From Microbacterium sp. zg-Y1090 (GTDB lineage Bacteria > Actinomycetota > Actinomycetes > Actinomycetales > Microbacteriaceae): a stretch of DNA of 64,000 nucleotides. Every line of letters starts with the position of its first letter. Positions within the stretch are counted from its first letter, which is position 1. The position numbers and the translations under genes were made by a program. Positions 1 through 7,520 of this stretch are shown piece by piece. The notes beneath the pieces are model-generated. The model searched no databases. It saw only the letters and a program-made list of their open reading frames with translations, and was not told the origin of the DNA. The stretch lies in NCBI RefSeq assembly GCF_030246945.1, contig NZ_CP126742.1, positions 558,001 to 622,000 on the forward strand. Direction: 5' to 3'.

Positions 1-631
1 AGCGAACGGGTGGGCCGCCGATGATGCCGAGCATGAGCCGGAATCCGTAGTGAGCCGTGCGCAGCACCGACTGAGGGGTGCCGCCGACCCCGACCCACGT
101 GCGCAGCCGGCCGGAGTCGGTCTTCGGGAAGACGTCGGCTTCGTGCAGGGGCGCGCGCGTCGTTCCTTCCCACGTGACCGGCTTCTCGTCGAGGAGCGCA
201 TGGAAGAGGTTGATCTTCTCGTCGAACAGCACCTCGTAATCCGAGAGGTCGTAGCCGAAGAGCGGGAAGGACTCGGTGAAGGATCCGCGGCCCAGGATGA
301 CCTCGGCGCGCCCGTTCGAGAGAGCGTCGACGGTGGCGAAGCGCTGGAACACCCTCACCGGGTCATCGGAGGACAAGACGGTGACGCCGGAACCCAGTCG
401 GATCCGTTCGGTCGCGGTGGCGATGCCCGCCAGCACGGTCTCGGGCGACGAGATCGCGTACTCGGGCCGGTGGTGCTCGCCGACGGTCATGGCATCGATG
501 CCGATGTCGTCGGCGAGCACGGCCTCGGCCAGGGTGGCGCGGATCGCTTCCGCGTAGGAGACGACGGCACCACGGTCGTTGCGTGGCAGATCGCCGAAGG
601 TGTCGATGCCGAACTCCAGCTCGGTCGTCAT
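1..631 (-). CDS. LLM-class flavin-dependent oxidoreductase, C-terminus cut by window edge
   Basis: About 210 residues are visible, from an ATG at 629-631 (MTTELEFGIDTFGDLP) to the left edge of the window. The fold is the bacterial luciferase-like (LLM) type. Recognisable pieces are an early GEHHRPEYA motif (the His/Glu/Tyr patch typical of the family), RIRLGSGVTVL (the second strand after the FMN-binding start) and the later LRTWVGVGGTPQSVLR segment. Members use FMNH2 or F420H2 to reduce or oxygenate small organics; the substrate cannot be told from sequence. A good Shine-Dalgarno (GGGAGGG) precedes the start. It is divergent from a MarR gene with a tandem operator between them, so it is probably the main target of that regulator. 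Confidence 0.85.
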   Translation of the reverse strand, partial: MTTELEFGIDTFGDLPRNDRGAVVSYAEAIRATLAEAVLADDIGIDAMTVGEHHRPEYAISSPETVLAGIATATERIRLGSGVTVLSSDDPVRVFQRFATVDALSNGRAEVILGRGSFTESFPLFGYDLSDYEVLFDEKINLFHALLDEKPVTWEGTTRAPLHEADVFPKTDSGRLRTWVGVGGTPQSVLRTAHYGFRLMLGIIGGPPVR

Positions 632-664
632 GGTCCCATCCCTCCCGTCGCCGGTCCCTCCGGA

Positions 665-705
665 TTGACGTGTCAACGCCCCAACCGTAGGATTGACGTA
701 TCAAT
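665..705. promoter_or_regulatory. Tandem inverted-repeat operator between oxidoreductase and marR
   Basis: Two near-identical sites lie 28 bp apart. TTGACGTGTCAA (665-676) has perfect TTGAC/GTCAA arms. ATTGACGTATCAAT (692-705) has perfect ATTGA/TCAAT arms. MarR dimers usually bind inverted repeats of this size between divergent genes. That the adjacent MarR protein binds here is inferred from position and symmetry. Confidence 0.7.
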
Positions 706-720
706 TCCCGGGGAGGCGGA

Positions 721-1215
721 ATGGGCGAGAAGCACCGGTCGATGCCCACACCGGAGCAGCTGCGCATATGGCGGGAGTACATCGAGACGGCAGAGGCGCT
801 GCGCACGCGCCTCGCGAACCGACTGCAGACCGACTCGGGCCTGTCAGCGGGCGACTACCAGGTGCTGATCGCTCTCACGGAGGCCCCGGAACACACGCTC
901 CGCTCGTCGGAGCTCGCGACGGTGATCGGGTGGGAGCGCAGTCGCCTGTCGCATCATCTGGGACGGATGGAGAAGCGGCAGCTCATCGGCAGGGCGCCCT
1001 GCGCCGACGACGTGCACGGGGTGGACGTGACGGCGACGACGCACGGCCGCGAGGCGTTCCGCGCGGCATCCGTCCCGCACCTTCGCGCCGTGCGGGAGCT
1101 GTTCCTCGACGCGCTCACCCCCGAGATGCTCGCCCATGTCGACGAGATCGCCACCGCTCTGAGCCGGCACCTCGCGCCGGGTGCGGTGTCAGGGGTTCCC
1201 GTGGCGAGCCGATGA
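721..1215 (+). CDS. MarR-family transcriptional regulator
   Basis: A 164-residue protein with the MarR winged-helix fold. The recognition helix is around residues 70-85 (ELATVIGWERSRLSHHLGRM). The wing follows (LIGRAPCADDVHGVDVTATTHG), and flanking helices form the dimer interface. The start is fixed by a strong Shine-Dalgarno (GGGGAGG) 6 nt before ATG. It is divergent from the flavin oxidoreductase and faces two palindromes at 665-705, so it probably represses both itself and that gene until a small aromatic or oxidised ligand is bound. The ligand is unknown. The last roughly 12 residues look disordered. Confidence 0.9.
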   Translation: MGEKHRSMPTPEQLRIWREYIETAEALRTRLANRLQTDSGLSAGDYQVLIALTEAPEHTLRSSELATVIGWERSRLSHHLGRMEKRQLIGRAPCADDVHGVDVTATTHGREAFRAASVPHLRAVRELFLDALTPEMLAHVDEIATALSRHLAPGAVSGVPVASR

Positions 1216-1261
1216 TCCCCCTCATCAGAGGGTGATGAGCAGCCCGCCGAGCGCGTCGCGG

Positions 1262-2989
1262 TCAGCCGATCTCGCCGCCGGCGACCGTTTCGGCGAGCGC
1301 GTGCACGCGGGGGAGGTGGTGGGCGCCGTAGAAGTCCGCCGACGTCAGGCGAGCGGCATCCGCTTCGGACGGGACCCCGCGCCCGAGCACCGCGACGGCG
1401 GCGAGGGCGTGCATCCAGCCGCCCGAAAGCGTGCCCAGCAGCATCAGGTAGGGCACGCTGACGGCGTACGCGTCGCGCGGCGACCCGGCGAACCCGAGCA
1501 GGTCGTCGGTCGCGCGGCGGGATGCCGCGAGAGCCCGTTCGAGCCGGTCGGCGGTGCGGGCGGCGACGGGGTGGTCGAAGCCGCGCAGGCGTGCCACGGT
1601 CTCGTCGATCCGGCCGAACAGCTCCGACACGGTCGCGCCGCCGTCGCGCAGCACCTTGCGGCCGACGAGGTCGTTGGACTGGATCGCCGTGGTGCCCTCG
1701 TAGATCGTGGTGATGCGCACGTCGCGGTAGTGCTGCGCCGCGCCGGTCTCCTCGATGAAGCCCATGCCGCCCTGCACCTGGATGGCATCGCTCGTGACGG
1801 TGATGGCATCCTCGGTCGTCCAGCCCTTGAGGATCGGCACGAAGAACTCGGCCAGCTTCACCAGGGAGCCGTCGGTGTCGGCACGATCGAGCAGGTCGCC
1901 GACATAGACGCCGAGCGCGCGCATCGCGAAGATCTTGCTCGACATCGACAGCAGCAGGCGGCGCACATCGGGGTGCTCGGCGATCGGCGTGCCGGCCGGG
2001 CGCTCCAGCACGCCGCCCTGCAGGCGGTCCGCCGCATACGCCGCGGCCTGCTGATAGGCACGGTCGGCGATGCCCGTCGCCTGGAAGCCCATGCCCGCGC
2101 GGGCGGAGTTCATCATGACGAACATGCCCGCCAGGCCCCCGCCGACCTCGCCGACGAGGTAGCCGGTGGCGTCCTCATAGGCGAGCACGCAGGTCGGGCT
2201 GCCGTGGATGCCGAGCTTGTGCTCGATCGCGACGGTGGTGATGGTGTTGCGGTCGCCGAGCGACCCGTCGTCGTTCACGAGCACCTTGGGGGCGACGAAC
2301 AGCGAGAGTCCCTTCGCGCCGTCGGGGGCGCCGGGGGTGCGGGCGAGCACCAGGTGCACGATGTTCTCCGCGACGTCGTGGTCGCCCCAGGTGATGAAGA
2401 TCTTCTGGCCGCGGATCGCCCAGCTGCCGTCGCCCTGCGGCGTGGCCATCGTGCGGATCGCGCCGAGGTCCGTGCCGGCATCGGGCTCGGTGAGGTTCAT
2501 CGTGCCGGTCCACTCGCCCGAGACGAGCTTCGACAGGTACGTCTCGCGGATCTCATCGGATGCCGCAGCGTCGAGGGCGTGCACCTGGCCTGCCGTCAGC
2601 AGCCAGCAGAGGGCGAACGCCGCGTTCGAGGCGTTCCAGATCTCGCCGAGTCCTGCGCGCACGGCGCCGGGGAGGCCGTCGCCGCCGGCGGAGACGGGAG
2701 CCTCGGCCGTGACCCAGCCCGCCTCGACGAACGCGCGGTACGCCGCGGCGAACCCGTCGGGCAGACGCACCTGGCCGTCTTCGAGGCGCGCGCCGACGCG
2801 GTCGCCGATGGCCTCGAGCGGCGCGATGACCGAGGCGGCGAACTCGCCTGCGCCCGCGATGATGTCCGTCGCGTCTTCCGCGGTGAGCTCACCGGCTGTG
2901 GCGCGCGCGACGAGGTCCTGACCGAAGGCGTCGGTGAAGAGGAACGCATAGTCCTCGACGGGCGGCGTGTATGCGGACGCGTCAGCCAT
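1262..2989 (-). CDS. Acyl-CoA dehydrogenase (FadE-like, long form)
   Basis: A 575-residue FAD enzyme catalysing alpha,beta-dehydrogenation of acyl-CoA in beta-oxidation. Domain order: N-terminal helical domain with a short extension, middle beta domain with the MNLTEPDAGTDLG motif and GQKIFITWGDHD, then the C-terminal helical domain. The catalytic base is Glu431 in IYEGTTAIQ. A further C-terminal helical extension of about 130 residues (after DLVGRKVL) puts it in the long ACAD group rather than the 380-residue group. Chain-length preference cannot be read from the sequence. It is transcribed alone; a palindrome overlaps its likely -10 box. Confidence 0.92.
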   Translation of the reverse strand: MADASAYTPPVEDYAFLFTDAFGQDLVARATAGELTAEDATDIIAGAGEFAASVIAPLEAIGDRVGARLEDGQVRLPDGFAAAYRAFVEAGWVTAEAPVSAGGDGLPGAVRAGLGEIWNASNAAFALCWLLTAGQVHALDAAASDEIRETYLSKLVSGEWTGTMNLTEPDAGTDLGAIRTMATPQGDGSWAIRGQKIFITWGDHDVAENIVHLVLARTPGAPDGAKGLSLFVAPKVLVNDDGSLGDRNTITTVAIEHKLGIHGSPTCVLAYEDATGYLVGEVGGGLAGMFVMMNSARAGMGFQATGIADRAYQQAAAYAADRLQGGVLERPAGTPIAEHPDVRRLLLSMSSKIFAMRALGVYVGDLLDRADTDGSLVKLAEFFVPILKGWTTEDAITVTSDAIQVQGGMGFIEETGAAQHYRDVRITTIYEGTTAIQSNDLVGRKVLRDGGATVSELFGRIDETVARLRGFDHPVAARTADRLERALAASRRATDDLLGFAGSPRDAYAVSVPYLMLLGTLSGGWMHALAAVAVLGRGVPSEADAARLTSADFYGAHHLPRVHALAETVAGGEIG

Positions 2990-3017
2990 GACGTACTCCT
3001 GTGCTCGAGAAAGTGGT

Positions 3018-3033
3018 ACTGAGGCTCAGTCTA
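3018..3033 (-). promoter_or_regulatory. Promoter and palindromic operator of the acyl-CoA dehydrogenase
   Basis: On the minus strand TAGACT (3033-3028) fits an actinobacterial -10. It overlaps the perfect 13-bp palindrome ACTGAGGCTCAGT (3018-3030). The site is 29 bp upstream of the start codon. A repressor bound here would block the -10. TetR-type regulators commonly control acyl-CoA dehydrogenases this way, but none is encoded next to it. Confidence 0.45.
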
Positions 3034-3093
3034 CGCGGGACCCGGTGCCACGAGGCGTGCGGCGAAGCGGGCCCACGGGCGCGGCGGCGGGCG

Positions 3094-3765
3094 TCACGGC
3101 CCGCCCATCCAGTGCTCGATGCGATGGGTGTCGGGGGTGAATCCATGGCGCACGCCCCACAGCACCGCCTGGGTGCGGCTGGACGCGCCGATCTTCCGGT
3201 AGACCGATCGGATGTAGGACTTCACCGTGTTCGGGCTGAGGTAGGTGAGACGGGCGACCTCGGCGTTGCTCTTGCCCTGGGTGATGAGGGCGAGGATCTC
3301 CGACTCCCGATCGGTGATGCCCTCCAGCCGGCCCGGCCACTCGAGACCCGGCGCGCTCGGGGCCCGGCGACCCTGCTCGCTGATCACGACCTCACCGGAG
3401 TGGACCGCCTCGATCGCGTCGACCAGCTGGGCCGCGGTCAAGGTCTTCGAGAGATACCCGTGCACCCCTTGCCGTCGAGCCGACGCGATGAGCTCCGGGT
3501 GGAAGTTCCACGTGTACATCACCACGCGCCGGGCACGCGGGTTCTTGATGAGCTCGGAGATCTCCTGGTGGTCGGACTCAGGCTGCGCGAAGGAGTCGTA
3601 CAGCACGACGTCCACCTGGTCGCTCACGCCCTGGTTCGCGTCGATCTCCGCGATCACGACGCGGTCGCGGTGGTCGTCGAACAGATGCGCCAGCCCCTTC
3701 AGCACCACGTCGTAATCGTCGACGAGGGCGACCGTGATGGGGGACGGGTTCGAGCGCGAGGACAC
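3094..3765 (-). CDS. NarL/LuxR-family response regulator, orphan
   Basis: 223 residues. The N-terminal receiver has an acidic pair Asp16/Asp17, phospho-acceptor Asp57 in VVLYDSF and the conserved Lys in GYLSKTLT. The C-terminal LuxR HTH (about 148-212) has ITDRESEILALITQGKSN and LSPNTVKSYIRSVYRKIG. No histidine kinase is adjacent, so its partner lies elsewhere or it responds without one. It is divergent from the GlsB-like gene, with two palindromes in the 144-bp gap. This suggests it regulates itself and that stress protein. Confidence 0.9.
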   Translation of the reverse strand: MSSRSNPSPITVALVDDYDVVLKGLAHLFDDHRDRVVIAEIDANQGVSDQVDVVLYDSFAQPESDHQEISELIKNPRARRVVMYTWNFHPELIASARRQGVHGYLSKTLTAAQLVDAIEAVHSGEVVISEQGRRAPSAPGLEWPGRLEGITDRESEILALITQGKSNAEVARLTYLSPNTVKSYIRSVYRKIGASSRTQAVLWGVRHGFTPDTHRIEHWMGGP

Positions 3766-3778
3766 GTCCTGAGCTTTT

Positions 3779-3814
3779 CACCCCCAGGGGTGTGCCGCCA
3801 CACCCTGAGGGGTG
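3779..3814. promoter_or_regulatory. Pair of CACCC-N4-GGGTG palindromes between response regulator and glsB-like gene
   Basis: CACCCC-CA-GGGGTG (3779-3792) and CACCC-TGAG-GGGTG (3801-3814) are centred 22 bp apart, about two helical turns, so two dimers would sit on the same face. They lie 14 and 36 bp upstream of the regulator start. Binding by the adjacent LuxR-type regulator is an inference from position and geometry. Confidence 0.6.
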
Positions 3815-3909
3815 GTCGACTGAACGTGTTGTCGCGCACTGCGGCATCCCGAGCACCGAACGGTGCCCGACCCGACACGTCTCCGGGCGTTTCAACAAGA
3901 GGAGCAATC

Positions 3910-4194
3910 ATGCTCGGTCTCATCATCAGCATCATCGTGATCGGCCTCATCGCCGGTTTCATCGCCCGCGCCGTCGTGCCGGGCAAGCAGGACATGAGCC
4001 TGCTCATGACCATCGTCCTCGGGATCGTCGGCTCGTTCGTCGGCGGCTTCCTCGGCTTCCTGCTCTTCGGGCAGGACGCGGCCGACGGCTTCTTCCAGCC
4101 GGCCGGCATCATCGGCTCCATCCTCGGTGCGATCGTCGCGCTGCTCGTGTACGTGATGGTCACGGGCCGCAGCACCACGCGCCGTCGCTCCTGA
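3910..4194 (+). CDS. GlsB/YeaQ/YmgE-family stress membrane protein
   Basis: A 94-residue integral membrane protein with three hydrophobic helices: 2-24, 33-57 and 66-86. The second helix is glycine-rich (IVLGIVGSFVGGFLGFLLFG), the hallmark of the transglycosylase-associated (GlsB/YeaQ/YmgE) family. It ends in a basic RSTTRRRS tail. Homologues are induced by general or envelope stress; the molecular role is not known. ATG is chosen because AAGAGGAG lies 6 nt upstream and the protein begins directly with the first helix. A GC-rich hairpin follows the stop. Confidence 0.9.
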   Translation: MLGLIISIIVIGLIAGFIARAVVPGKQDMSLLMTIVLGIVGSFVGGFLGFLLFGQDAADGFFQPAGIIGSILGAIVALLVYVMVTGRSTTRRRS

Positions 4195-4232
4195 CGTGAC
4201 GCCCGCGCGTGCAGGTCGCCCGTGAACCGCGT

Positions 4233-4268
4233 GAAGCGCCCCGAGTCCCTGAGGACGCGGGGCGCTTC
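4233..4268 (+). terminator. Intrinsic terminator hairpin after glsB-like gene
   Basis: An 11-bp perfect stem, GAAGCGCCCCG (4233-4243) with CGGGGCGCTTC (4258-4268), has a 14-nt loop. It lies 38 bp past the stop and has no T-run, as is usual in high-GC actinobacteria. Confidence 0.75.
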
Positions 4269-4295
4269 GGCGTTCGGCCGTGTCAGGGTGGGGGC

Positions 4296-5240
4296 ATGAG
4301 CCGTCATCGCGACCCCCGCAGCTACGACCTCGACCGCTTGCGCGCGGAGATGCTGGATCACGACGGCGGAGAGGTGAATGACAGCATCCCGCAGCTCGCC
4401 TCGGCCGACCCGACCTTCTGCGCCATCGCCATGGCGCTGCCGGACGGCACGGTGCGCTCCACCGCGCAGGCCGATGTGGCCTTCAGTGTGCAGTCCGCCG
4501 TCAAGCCGTTCCTCTTCGCGCTGGCGCTGCTCGACACCGACGGGCAGGCGCTGGAGCGGATCGGCATCGAGCCCACCGGCGAGGCGTTCGACGCGATCAA
4601 GCTCGAAAGCGACACCGGCCGGCCCCCGAACCCGATGGTCAACGCGGGGGCGCTGCTGACGGCGAGCATCGTCGACGGCGATGATGTGGCGGCACGCGAC
4701 GCCCGCATCCTCACCGGCCTGTCGGCCTTCGCCGGGCGCCCGCTCGAGGTCGACGAGGAGGTGGCCCGCGACGAGCATCTGCTGGGCGACAGGAACCACG
4801 CCCTCGCCCATCTGATGCGCGCAGAGGGCACGCTGCGGGTGAGCGCCGACGACGCCGTCGCCGTGTACGCGCGCGCCTGCGCCGTGCTGGTGGATGCCGA
4901 GGTGCTCGCGGTGATGGGAGCGACGCTCGCCTTCGGCGGGCGCAACCCCCTCACCGGCGAGCAGGTCGTGCCGCCGGAGGTGGCCAGGGACGTCGTGTCG
5001 GTGATGGCCACCTGCGGCGTCTACGACGGCTCCGGTCGCTGGATGCGCTCGGTGGGCGTGCCCGCGAAGTCGAGCGTGTCGGGCGCGATCGTGATGTCCG
5101 CGCCGCAGCGGCTCGGCGCGGCGGTGATCAGCCCTCCGCTGGATGAGTACGGCACGAGTGTGCGGGGGCATGCGGCGAGCAAGCGGCTGAGCGACGAACT
5201 GGGGCTGCACGTCTTCGGCTCGGCCCCCGGCGTCGACTGA
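4296..5240 (+). CDS. glsA: Glutaminase
   Basis: 314 residues, hydrolysing L-glutamine to glutamate and ammonia. It has the serine-dependent beta-lactamase-like fold: catalytic Ser67 and Lys70 in FSVQSAVKPF, then GRPPNPMVNAGAL (substrate-binding Asn), and near the C-terminus GVPAKSSVSGAIV. The length matches the short bacterial glutaminase family. The start at 4296 gives the expected N-terminus. A weak -10 (CAGGGT) sits 6 nt before it with no Shine-Dalgarno, so the mRNA may be leaderless. It is a single-gene unit between hairpins. Confidence 0.92.
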   Translation: MSRHRDPRSYDLDRLRAEMLDHDGGEVNDSIPQLASADPTFCAIAMALPDGTVRSTAQADVAFSVQSAVKPFLFALALLDTDGQALERIGIEPTGEAFDAIKLESDTGRPPNPMVNAGALLTASIVDGDDVAARDARILTGLSAFAGRPLEVDEEVARDEHLLGDRNHALAHLMRAEGTLRVSADDAVAVYARACAVLVDAEVLAVMGATLAFGGRNPLTGEQVVPPEVARDVVSVMATCGVYDGSGRWMRSVGVPAKSSVSGAIVMSAPQRLGAAVISPPLDEYGTSVRGHAASKRLSDELGLHVFGSAPGVD

Positions 5241-5251
5241 ACGGGGTCGCG

Positions 5252-5278
5252 AGCGGCGGACGGAAGCCGTCCCGCGCT
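5252..5278. terminator. Probable convergent terminator between glutaminase and chrA
   Basis: A 12-bp arm (5252-5263) pairs with 5267-5278 around an AAG loop, with two mismatches and a perfect inner GGACGG/CCGTCC. It separates converging genes and overlaps the chrA stop codon by two bases. Confidence 0.45.
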
Positions 5279-6545
5279 ACACCAGCGTGATCAGCAGCCC
5301 GCCCACCGCGCCCACGAGGACGACCGCCCACGGCGGCATCCGCCAGGCGACGAGCAGCACGAAGCAGACCGCAGCCAGCGCGAACGACGGCGCATCGACG
5401 ACCGCCGTGACGAACACCGGGTCGTAGAGCGCGGCGGCGAGGATGCCGAGGACCGCCGCGTTCGCGCCGCGCAGGAGGGCGCGGGCAGCGGGTCGGGTGC
5501 GCACGGCGCTCCAGAACGGCAGCACCCCCACCATCACCAGCATGCCGGGGAGGAAGACGGCCACGAGGGCGACGGCCGCGCCGAGCAGCCCTGCGGCGCC
5601 CGGTGCCGACAGGGCGCCGAGATACGCCGCGAACGTGAACAGCGGACCCGGCACGGCCTGCGCGGCGCCGTACCCGGCGAGGAACTGCTCAGGGCTGACC
5701 CAGCCGGCGGCGACCACTTCGGCCTGCAGCAGGGGCAGCATCACGTGGCCGCCGCCGAAGACGAGCGCACCGGCGCGGTAGAACCCGTCGGCGATGTCCG
5801 CCAGGCGCGTGCCGGCGGCCGCAGCGACCATCGGCAGGATCATCAGCAGCGCGGCGAACGTCCCCAGCGCGATGGCGCCCGCGCGCCGGGACACCGCCAC
5901 GACCAGCGCGTCACCCCCGCCGCCGACGGCAGCGCCGCCGAGGTCGCCGGCATCCGGTTCGCGGCACAGCAGCAGCCCGGCCAGCGCGCCGAGCGCGATG
6001 GCGGCGACCTGCCCGAGCGAGCCGGCGGCGAGCAGTGCGACGACCACGGCGACGACCGCGATCGAGCCGCGCCGGGCATCGGGCGCCAGCGTGCGCGCCA
6101 TGCCCCACACGGCCTGGGCGACGATGGCGACGGCGACGATCTTGAGCCCGGTCACGATGCCGTCGCCGACGGGGCTGTCCAGCGCTGCGGCGGCGTAGGC
6201 GAACCCCACCAGGAGCATCGCTGACGGCAGCGTGAACGCGAGCCAGGCGACGACGGCGCCCAGGGGGCCCGCCCGCAGCAGTCCCAGCGCGAACCCCACC
6301 TGGCTCGACGCCGGCCCGGGCAGGAACTGTGCGAGCGCGACCAGCTCGCCGTACCGGCTGTCGTCCAGCCACCGCCGGCGGGTCACGAGCTCGTCGCGGA
6401 AGTAGCCCAGGTGGGCGGTCGGCCCGCCGAACGACGTGAGCCCCAGACGCAGGAATGCCAGGAACACCTCGCCGACGCTCCCGCGTGCGGGCGCCGCGGC
6501 CGGTGCCGGCTCTCGGGTCACGTTCGCCTCCCGGAGACCATTCAA
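5277..6545 (-). CDS. chrA: Chromate transporter, two-domain (ChrA)
   Basis: A 422-residue inner-membrane protein made of two homologous CHR halves, the long-chain form. The N-terminal half has LTSFGGPTAHLGYF and LAQFLPGPASSQ. The C-terminal half repeats them as LVFGGGHVMLPLLQ and AQAVPGPLFTFAAYLG. About ten hydrophobic segments are visible. Known members export chromate using the membrane potential; some may move other oxyanions. It is transcribed alone, with no chrB-type regulator nearby. The N-terminal 25 residues (Ala/Pro-rich) are not conserved, and a GTG start about 8 codons in is also possible. Confidence 0.9.
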   Translation of the reverse strand: MNGLREANVTREPAPAAAPARGSVGEVFLAFLRLGLTSFGGPTAHLGYFRDELVTRRRWLDDSRYGELVALAQFLPGPASSQVGFALGLLRAGPLGAVVAWLAFTLPSAMLLVGFAYAAAALDSPVGDGIVTGLKIVAVAIVAQAVWGMARTLAPDARRGSIAVVAVVVALLAAGSLGQVAAIALGALAGLLLCREPDAGDLGGAAVGGGGDALVVAVSRRAGAIALGTFAALLMILPMVAAAAGTRLADIADGFYRAGALVFGGGHVMLPLLQAEVVAAGWVSPEQFLAGYGAAQAVPGPLFTFAAYLGALSAPGAAGLLGAAVALVAVFLPGMLVMVGVLPFWSAVRTRPAARALLRGANAAVLGILAAALYDPVFVTAVVDAPSFALAAVCFVLLVAWRMPPWAVVLVGAVGGLLITLV

Positions 6546-6641
6546 GCGGATGCCGCGGGCAGGGTGCGCCCTGTCGTGCCGGGCATGCGTGCGCCCCCGG
6601 GTCCGCCTTCCTAGGATGGGCGGTCAGCGGAGGGAGCGGCG

Positions 6642-7496
6642 ATGGCCGGGCGGGTGCGGGTGGGGATCTCAGGGTGGCGCTACCCGAGCTGGCGCGGCGA
6701 CTTCTACCCGCGCGGTCTCGCTCAGGCGCGGGAGCTGCAGTACGTCGGCGAGACCATGTCGACATTGGAGCTGAACGGGTCGTTCTACTCGCTCCAGCGC
6801 CCGAGCAGCTACCGCAGATGGCGTGAGGCCGTCCCCGCCGGATTCGTGTTCGCGGTCAAGGGCTCCCGCTACATCACCCACATGCTGCGGCTGCGCGGGA
6901 TCGAGGTGGCGCTGGCGAACTTCTTCGCCTCGGGCGTGCTGGCACTCGGCGCTCAGCTGGGGCCGGTGCTGTGGCAGCTGCCGGAGCGGGAGGAGTTCGA
7001 CCCCGACGTGCTCGAGGCGTTCCTGGCATCGCTGCCGCGCACGACCGGCGCAGCCCTCGAGATCGCCCGCCGCCACGACGCGCGCCTGGACGGGCGGGCC
7101 TGGCTCGAGATCGAGCGCGACGCCCCGATCCGGTACGCGCTGGAGCCCCGGTCGGCCACCTTCGAACATGCCGCCCTCGCGCCGCTGCTGCGCGCCCACG
7201 ACGTCGCGCTCGTGGTGGCGGACACGGCGGGACGTTTCCCCGCGTTCGGCGAGGCGACGGCGTCGTTCGTCTACGTGCGCCTGCACGGCGCGGAGGACCT
7301 CTACACCAGCGGCTACACCGACACCCAGCTGGATGCCTGGGCCGCCCGCGTCCGCGACTGGCGCGACGGCACGACCTCCGGCGGCGACGGCAAGCCGCGC
7401 GACGTCTACGTCTACTTCGACAACGACGCCCGGGGTCACGCCCCGCACGACGCGGTCGCGCTCGCCCGCCGTCTCGGCGACGGCCCGGCGTCGTAG
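6642..7496 (+). CDS. DUF72 family protein
   Basis: 284 residues of the DUF72 TIM-barrel family. The N-terminus VRVGISGWRYPSWRGDFYP and the following LELNGSFYSLQRPSSYRRW are characteristic. Later come FVYVRLHGAEDLYTSGYTD and VYVYFDNDARGHAPHDA near the C-terminus. The biochemical function is not established. Related proteins are often found near DNA-metabolism or sugar genes, but that does not help here. ATG follows AGCGGAGGGAG, a good Shine-Dalgarno. It converges with the lipase maturation factor gene 24 bp away. Confidence 0.9.
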   Translation: MAGRVRVGISGWRYPSWRGDFYPRGLAQARELQYVGETMSTLELNGSFYSLQRPSSYRRWREAVPAGFVFAVKGSRYITHMLRLRGIEVALANFFASGVLALGAQLGPVLWQLPEREEFDPDVLEAFLASLPRTTGAALEIARRHDARLDGRAWLEIERDAPIRYALEPRSATFEHAALAPLLRAHDVALVVADTAGRFPAFGEATASFVYVRLHGAEDLYTSGYTDTQLDAWAARVRDWRDGTTSGGDGKPRDVYVYFDNDARGHAPHDAVALARRLGDGPAS

Positions 7497-7520
7497 GCCC
7501 GTCGCCTCCCGGCATCCGCC

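Noticed and set aside
3001..4194. Long plus-strand reading frame running into the GlsB-like gene
   Set aside because: Its first 300 codons lie antisense to the response regulator and are Arg/His-rich without any domain; only the last 94 codons form a family member with its own Shine-Dalgarno.
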